Position numbers and translations under genes: made by a program | NCBI GenBank assembly: GCA_023428035.1 | Contig: JAEYZO010000207.1 | Coordinates: forward strand, 1-10,658 | Reading direction: 5' to 3' | Length of the DNA stretch: 10,658 nt | Source: Pseudomonadota bacterium | Lineage (GTDB): Bacteria; Myxococcota_A; Polyangia; Polyangiales; Ga0077539 | Notes under the pieces: generated by a model | Told to the model about the DNA's origin: nothing | Database searches by the model: none | The model's input: the letters and a program-made list of their open reading frames with translations, nothing else | Part shown: piece after piece, positions 6,533 through 10,658 of the stretch | Position numbering within the stretch: position 1 is the first letter of the stretch | How the letters are laid out: the number at the start of each line of letters is the position of its first letter

Positions 6533-8100
6533 CGGGCGACGCCGCGCCCAACCCCTACGAGTGGGACCGGCACGACCCGAAGGTGCGGCTCCCCCGCACC
6601 GCGTTGGTTGATGCGCTGCAAGACGCCGTGCTCCGAGGGCTCGGCGTGTGCCTCGTCGGGGGGCGAGGCATGGGAAAGTCGGTCACGCTGCGGATCCTCG
6701 CGCAGCGACTCCGAGACGTCGAAGGAACCGGAGTCGCTCTCATCGAAGGACCGCCCCTTGAGGGTATGCTCGCCGCTTGCCTCGACGACGCGGCCAAAGC
6801 CCTCGGTGTACCGACGGGGGCGTCGTCGAGCCTTCGGGAGGTCGTCGACGCCGCGACGCGGACGCACGGCTACGAACGGGTGGTCTTCCTCTTCGATGAG
6901 GTGGACCAGTACGTCCAGCGTCGCGTGGACGATGAGCCGCTCGGGCGTGTGTGGCTCAACCACGTCGAGTCCACCCGTCGCAACGACCCGCTCGGGCGCG
7001 TCGGCGTCGTCGCTGCGGGAGGCCTTGGCCTCCTCTACCTCGAGCACGTGATCGGCTCTCACTTCGCCTCTCGCGCTGAGACGGTCGCCATGACGCCCCT
7101 CTCGCGCGAAGAGCTCGTCGCGCTGTCCGCGCCGTTCGCTGAGCGTGCCTCTCCGGTCCCCGACGTGGTCATTGACGCCATCCAGGTGATGACCGCCGGG
7201 GTCCCAGCGCTCGTCACCTTCGCCCTCGGCGCGCTCTGGCCTCTCCCTGCCGCTTGCAGCGCCGACGTACTGCGCGCCTTCAAGCGGTTTCGTCAGTCGC
7301 ACGCTGGCTTTATCGATGACGTACTCCGCGCAGTCACCCACCCTGACCTCTTCGACGCGCCGAGCAAGGTGCTGCACCACGCCCAGTCTCACGCGGGCGC
7401 GGTGTCTCGCGAGCTGCTGTTGGAGGCCTGCACCAGCCCCGGCGGAGGCCGTTCGATCCCGCTCGCTCGCGTCATCGAGCTCCTCCAGGCGGCGGGGCTC
7501 GCGGCCCTCGACGGTCACCCCGACGACGACCCGGTGGCGGTCCGTGCGCTCGCGTCGGTTCTCACGCCCCCGTCGAGCCGGGCGAGGGCGGCCACCGCTT
7601 CTGATCGCTTCGTCGACGAGGTGGCTGCGGTGCTCGCGCAGATGCACCGGCTGGCGAAGAGCTTCCACGCCAGGGGGAGAGGGCTCGTCGACGAGGAGGT
7701 GCTGAGTGCCGTCCTCGCCATTAGGCTCGACGCGCTCGGTTGGGATACAGACTGTGAGCCCGTCCAGGTAGGTGGCTTCGTCGATGTGAAGGCTCGCCTC
7801 CGCGACGTGCCAGGGCACTTCCTCATCGAGGCGAAGAAGTACTCCAACGACGACGCCGCCGACGTTCAGGAGCAGGTCGATCACTACCGCGTCGCGGACA
7901 CGAAGCACGCGGTGGTCGTGATGTTCGGTGACGAGATCCCCGCGAAGACGCCTTGGGCCGACGCCTACACCAAGCGGTGCCTGGCGGGCCTCACGGTTGA
8001 ACGAATGGTCGATCGCCCCGACCTCGTGGCTCACCTTCGCGTGACCGACGCGAAGGGGCGGGTCACCGATCACCTTCTGGTCGCCGTGCCGCGGCGCTGA
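6529..8100 (+). CDS. P-loop ATPase with C-terminal PD-(D/E)xK nuclease domain
   Basis: The product is 523 residues. The N-terminus (NPYEWDRHDP, 8-17) leads into an AAA/STAND-type ATPase: Walker A GGRGMGKS (44-51) and Walker B VVFLFDEVDQY with Asp123-Glu124. A helical, winged-helix-like stretch follows (~190-360). The C-terminus has the restriction-endonuclease fold: helix DEEVLSAVLAIRLDALGW with Glu389/390, GGFVDVKARL with Asp419, FLIEAKKY with Glu434-x-Lys436, and DVQEQVDHY with Gln447/449 and Tyr453. The D-(14)-ExK spacing and trailing QxxxY fit PD-(D/E)xK DNases, so I predict an NTP-gated nuclease. The GTG start at 6529 overlaps the previous stop by 4 bp. Together the two genes look like a sensor/ATPase plus effector pair of the sort found in anti-phage loci. 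Codon use is less extreme in GC3 than in the left part of the window, which fits horizontal transfer. I cannot match it to a named system. Confidence 0.82.
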   Translation: MTGDAAPNPYEWDRHDPKVRLPRTALVDALQDAVLRGLGVCLVGGRGMGKSVTLRILAQRLRDVEGTGVALIEGPPLEGMLAACLDDAAKALGVPTGASSSLREVVDAATRTHGYERVVFLFDEVDQYVQRRVDDEPLGRVWLNHVESTRRNDPLGRVGVVAAGGLGLLYLEHVIGSHFASRAETVAMTPLSREELVALSAPFAERASPVPDVVIDAIQVMTAGVPALVTFALGALWPLPAACSADVLRAFKRFRQSHAGFIDDVLRAVTHPDLFDAPSKVLHHAQSHAGAVSRELLLEACTSPGGGRSIPLARVIELLQAAGLAALDGHPDDDPVAVRALASVLTPPSSRARAATASDRFVDEVAAVLAQMHRLAKSFHARGRGLVDEEVLSAVLAIRLDALGWDTDCEPVQVGGFVDVKARLRDVPGHFLIEAKKYSNDDAADVQEQVDHYRVADTKHAVVVMFGDEIPAKTPWADAYTKRCLAGLTVERMVDRPDLVAHLRVTDAKGRVTDHLLVAVPRR

Positions 8101-8109
8101 GCGGACAAC

Positions 8110-8143
8110 GGGACCGAGGACCAACCCTTGCTCGGACGGTCCC
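8110..8143. terminator. Hairpin between convergent genes
   Basis: There is a perfect 7-bp inverted repeat, GGGACCG (8110-8116) and CGGTCCC (8137-8143). An alternative inner stem is CCGAG (8114-8118)/CTCGG (8131-8135). It lies 10 nt after the nuclease stop and 25 nt past the stop of the convergent gene, so it could end transcripts from both sides. There is no T-run. Confidence 0.45.
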
Positions 8144-8167
8144 ATAAGCTGGGCGTCGATCCGCGGG

Positions 8168-8194
8168 TCAGCGCGCGCGGATCGCGGCGGAGCG
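8168..8194 (+). repeat. 27-bp direct repeat, right copy
   Basis: Identical to 4892-4918, this copy covers exactly the last eight sense codons plus the stop of the minus-strand cyclotransferase-like gene. The interval between the two copies holds the C-terminal linker, the ATPase and the ATPase-nuclease gene. Confidence 0.8.
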
Positions 8195-8980
8195 CTTCCA
8201 CCAGCGCCAGTCGCAGCAGGAGACGTGGTCGCCGCGGTGGGCGCCGACGTAGCGGTAGGTCATGGCCGCTCGCCCTCCGCGCAGCGTGACGCTCACGCGC
8301 TCGTAGAGGCGTGGGACGTCCTCGAAGCGGTCGAGGCGGGCGAGGGTGCCGTCGTCGACGGCGTAGACCTCGCCGAGCACGGCGCCGTCTCCATCGACGA
8401 GCCCGGGGTAGGCGCCGAGGTCGACGAGCCCGTAGCGGTCTTCGGTGCGGGCCATGCCGAGCCAGGCCGCTCCGTCGAGGTTGTGCGCGTTGGGCTCTCC
8501 GCGCAGGAGCGAGCCGTAGACGAAGACCCGGTGGCGCTGGTCGGGAGGGGCGTTGACGGTCCAGCTGGCGTCGAGGAGCGCGTCGGTGTTAGCGCCGAGG
8601 GCGTCGAGCCCGTGGAGGATGAGGCGCACGTAGTCGGGGTGCGGCGCGGCCGGGGGGACGCTCGCGGGGAGCGCGTAGACCCAGGCCGGGGTGGGGGCTC
8701 CGTCGTGGAGGAGCTCGCGACGCTCGCGGCGGTACCAGCGGGGCGCGCCCTCGAAGCGGTCGAGGCAGGCGAGGTCGTCGTCGTCGAGCGCGTAGAGGAG
8801 CCCGTGGAGGTCACCATCGGCGGGGGTGATGGTGGCGACGGCGGCGTCCCAGGCGCGGGAGCGGCCGACGAAGGCGACGCGGTGATCGGGGAGCACGGCG
8901 GGGCCGACGACCGCCGCGCGTGGGCATCGGCGGGCCATGCGCGCGGTGTCGAGGTTCGAGCCGTAGGCGAAGTAGAGCAA
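8168..8980 (-). CDS. Double-domain gamma-glutamylcyclotransferase-like protein
   Basis: The 270 residues contain two GGCT/AIG2-fold domains in tandem. Domain 1 (1-~145) has the family motif YGSNL (6-10) and the acidic catalytic candidate Glu77 in LDRFEG. Domain 2 (~150-250) has VYGSLLRGE (154-162) and Glu220 in LDRFEDVP. Members of this fold cyclise gamma-glutamyl amines or peptides, releasing 5-oxoproline; some cleave glutathione or gamma-glutamyl-lysine. The substrate cannot be told from sequence. Most relatives have one domain, so the fusion is unusual. The start is a TTG at 8980; no in-frame ATG or GTG lies between it and the upstream gene, and the first internal ATG (codon 15) would remove YGSN. 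It follows the DUF262-like gene by 25 nt on the same strand and is probably cotranscribed. Its last nine codons coincide with the right copy of the 27-bp repeat. Residues 251-270 (with CCDWRWWKR) look like an appended tail. Confidence 0.85.
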   Translation of the reverse strand: MLYFAYGSNLDTARMARRCPRAAVVGPAVLPDHRVAFVGRSRAWDAAVATITPADGDLHGLLYALDDDDLACLDRFEGAPRWYRRERRELLHDGAPTPAWVYALPASVPPAAPHPDYVRLILHGLDALGANTDALLDASWTVNAPPDQRHRVFVYGSLLRGEPNAHNLDGAAWLGMARTEDRYGLVDLGAYPGLVDGDGAVLGEVYAVDDGTLARLDRFEDVPRLYERVSVTLRGGRAAMTYRYVGAHRGDHVSCCDWRWWKRSAAIRAR

Positions 8981-9005
8981 CGGTGGGCAGTGGGGGAGGG
9001 GGCGG

Positions 9006-10658
9006 TCAGTGGTTGGCGAGAGATCGCAGGGCTGACGCGGTCTGAAGGATGGTCTGCTCCGCCAGCGCAGGGGCGACGCGACGGGTGAAGGTGACGTTGT
9101 CGGTCGTCTGCCATCCCGACAGCGAGGCCGCGAGCTGCTCGTCGGGCGACGACGATTGAAGGCTGAGAACCATGTCGGCGCCGTGCTTCTCGACCGTGAG
9201 GGCGGCGGTCGGGGCGGTGAGAGTCACCCGAGACGGTTCCTGCTTCCCCAACATCTCGCGCAGGTTCACGTCGTCAAAGGGCGCGACATCAGCGAGCTGC
9301 GCTCGCAGACGTCGGTAGAGGTCGTAGACATACAGGTCAACGTGGTAGCCGTTGCGCTGCGTCGTCCTGAGGAGGAACGCGCTGTCGTCTTCAAGACGAA
9401 TGATGCGGTAATCGCAGTAGTCGATGAGTCCGGGGTCCCTGACGAGTAACCCCCGAAACCCTGAGACGGGGCGGTCGTCAGCGCCGCGTACCCCCGCGGC
9501 GATGATCGCACGTAAGGACGACTCCACGTTCGCGGGGTTGATGCGCTCCAAGACGCGGCGCACGACATCGCGGCGCGCCTCCCGATCAGGGAGCGATGTG
9601 TCGGCGCGCAAGAGGCGCCTCCACGTCGCGTCGCGGTCCTTGAGGTCGAGAAAGCTCCACCCGCGCCCCCGCTGGAGGAGGTAGTCGCCCTCCGCAAGCA
9701 GAGCCCTCTCCCAGAGGTGCTCTGGGAACATCTTGATCGATGGTGAGTCCCCCTCGGGGAATACCGAGGTAGCCCGCTCGTACCAGTCAGCAAAGCGCGC
9801 CCGGTGCGCGGCGTCGTCGCTGTCGCTCCAACCGCCAGCCTTGAGCGCGTCGAGGACGCCCGAGAAGCGTAGCAGGAACCCGATGTCGCCTCGGAAGTAC
9901 GGGTGACGCTCCGCGCGCTCGATGAGCGCCCGCCATTCGGGAGCACGAAGCAGAAGTCGCGCCTTGGCGCGCTCCTCTTCCCGCTGTTCCTTGTTGAAGC
10001 CCGACGCACGGTCGAGCCCCTCGCTGGCGACCCTCGTGAGGAGCTCGGGGCCGATCCAGGCCGAGAGCTCGCGAACGCCGCGCAGCATCGGGACGAGGGA
10101 GTCGTCCCTGACGTCGGAGTTCACCGTGAGGTTCCAGATCAGGCGGAGCCAGTCGTGGCCCACGGTCGCCGCGTCACGACGCAGGAGGAGCAGGCTCCAG
10201 GCGTAGAAGCCGATCCAGTCGGCTTGGGTGAGTCCATCTTTCTCCCAGGAGCTGAGCGCGAGGAGGACACGCTCGAAGAGCTTTACCTCGTCGAAGTAGC
10301 TCGACGCGCCGACCATGCTCGGAGCGTTGGGGGGCGACGCGAGCGCGTCCATCCTCCTCACGAGGCGCTCGACGATGGGAGCTTCGAGCAGTCCAAGCTC
10401 CGTGAGGAACGCGACGGACGGCTCGCGAGCGCCGAGTAGCCGAGAGACACGTCCCGGCAGGCGGTCGTCGTCTCCGGCATCGACACTCCCGACGAGCGCG
10501 AGGGCGCGGAGCAGGCGCATAAAGCGTGGGTCGATCTCCTTAGCCTCGCCGCGTGTGCGCCAGAGGAGGTCCGTCCACGCGAGGTCGAACTGCTGGCTGA
10601 CGTACTGCCGCCAGTCGGCGCCGCCGGGGGCGTCGGGGCGGGCACCGCACCCGGGGCC
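9006..10658 (-). CDS. DUF262/GmrSD-like restriction protein (partial, N-terminus beyond right edge)
   Basis: The C-terminal 550 residues are visible and the frame is open to base 10658. The first ATG, at 10520, is internal: sequence before it (DWRQYVSQQFDLAWTDLLW, then EIDPRFMRLL) continues the same family pattern. Recognisable parts, counted from the edge, are HDWLRLIWNLTVNSD (168-182), FNKEQREEERAKARLL (221-236), WRALIERAERHPYFRGDIGF (242-261) followed by LLRFSG, and a C-terminal block LIDYCDYRIIRL plus TTQRNGYHVDLYVYDLYRRL (431-450). These resemble the region downstream of the DUF262 (GmrS-N/ParB-like NTPase) domain in large restriction or defence proteins. The DUF262 motifs themselves would lie outside the window. 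Type IV-like restriction of modified DNA is an inference from family membership. No HNH (DUF1524) motif is seen. It is probably cotranscribed with the cyclotransferase-like gene downstream. Confidence 0.65.
   Translation of the reverse strand, partial: GPGCGARPDAPGGADWRQYVSQQFDLAWTDLLWRTRGEAKEIDPRFMRLLRALALVGSVDAGDDDRLPGRVSRLLGAREPSVAFLTELGLLEAPIVERLVRRMDALASPPNAPSMVGASSYFDEVKLFERVLLALSSWEKDGLTQADWIGFYAWSLLLLRRDAATVGHDWLRLIWNLTVNSDVRDDSLVPMLRGVRELSAWIGPELLTRVASEGLDRASGFNKEQREEERAKARLLLRAPEWRALIERAERHPYFRGDIGFLLRFSGVLDALKAGGWSDSDDAAHRARFADWYERATSVFPEGDSPSIKMFPEHLWERALLAEGDYLLQRGRGWSFLDLKDRDATWRRLLRADTSLPDREARRDVVRRVLERINPANVESSLRAIIAAGVRGADDRPVSGFRGLLVRDPGLIDYCDYRIIRLEDDSAFLLRTTQRNGYHVDLYVYDLYRRLRAQLADVAPFDDVNLREMLGKQEPSRVTLTAPTAALTVEKHGADMVLSLQSSSPDEQLAASLSGWQTTDNVTFTRRVAPALAEQTILQTASALRSLANH

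Noticed and set aside
6493..8145. 550-residue minus-strand ORF opposite the ATPase-nuclease gene
   Set aside because: It is an Arg/His/Asp/Val-rich antisense shadow without motifs; the plus strand has clear Walker and nuclease motifs.
8225..9088. 287-residue plus-strand ORF opposite the cyclotransferase gene
   Set aside because: It is Gly/Ala/Val/Glu low-complexity antisense; the minus frame has two YGS motifs and catalytic Glu candidates.
10358..10645. Minus-strand 95-residue ORF near the right edge
   Set aside because: It is a Ser/Ala/Arg-rich shadow in another frame of the partial DUF262-like gene, whose own frame is open to the edge.

Overview
The window is very GC-rich with strong G/C at third codon positions. 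It opens with a large cysteine-rich lipoprotein of a kind common in myxobacteria and related Myxococcota/Deltaproteobacteria (lipobox, Asp/Pro/Thr linker, tandem 8-Cys repeats). The host is therefore most likely a Myxococcota bacterium, possibly of the Polyangia. This is an inference from gene style; there is no rRNA or other marker gene here.

Left part (1-3990), ordinary chromosome. It holds the 5' 587 codons of a secreted Cys-rich repeat lipoprotein (minus, runs off the left edge) and a free methionine-(R)-sulfoxide reductase with all three catalytic cysteines (minus). Divergent from the reductase across 66 bp is a small HD-domain hydrolase of the SpoT/Mesh1 alarmone-hydrolase type (plus). 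A convergent uncharacterised protein with a Lys/Ala helix and a KPTxV-repeat tail (minus) follows. GC-rich hairpins lie after the reductase and between the convergent pair.

Middle (3991-4435), a 445-bp divergent intergenic region. Its centre is a tandem array of four and a half palindromic units spaced alternately 43 and 42 bp.

Right part (4436-10658), a probable defence island. A strong Shine-Dalgarno starts an ORF whose first ~150 residues resemble an ECF sigma factor and which continues without a stop into a P-loop ATPase (4436-6532; an internal start at 4973 would give the ATPase alone). It overlaps by 4 bp a second P-loop ATPase carrying a C-terminal PD-(D/E)xK nuclease domain (6529-8100). 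Convergent to these, on the minus strand, are a partial DUF262/GmrSD-like protein (9006 to the right edge) and, 25 nt downstream of it, a double-domain gamma-glutamylcyclotransferase-like protein (8168-8980).

A 27-bp exact direct repeat (4892-4918 and 8168-8194) brackets the ATPase pair. Its left copy lies in the sigma/ATPase linker and its right copy is the 3' end of the cyclotransferase gene. This looks like the footprint of a ~3.3-kb cassette. The ATPase/ATPase-nuclease pair, with its sigma-like N-terminus and the palindrome array upstream, matches no named defence system I can recall and is the best candidate here for something undescribed.
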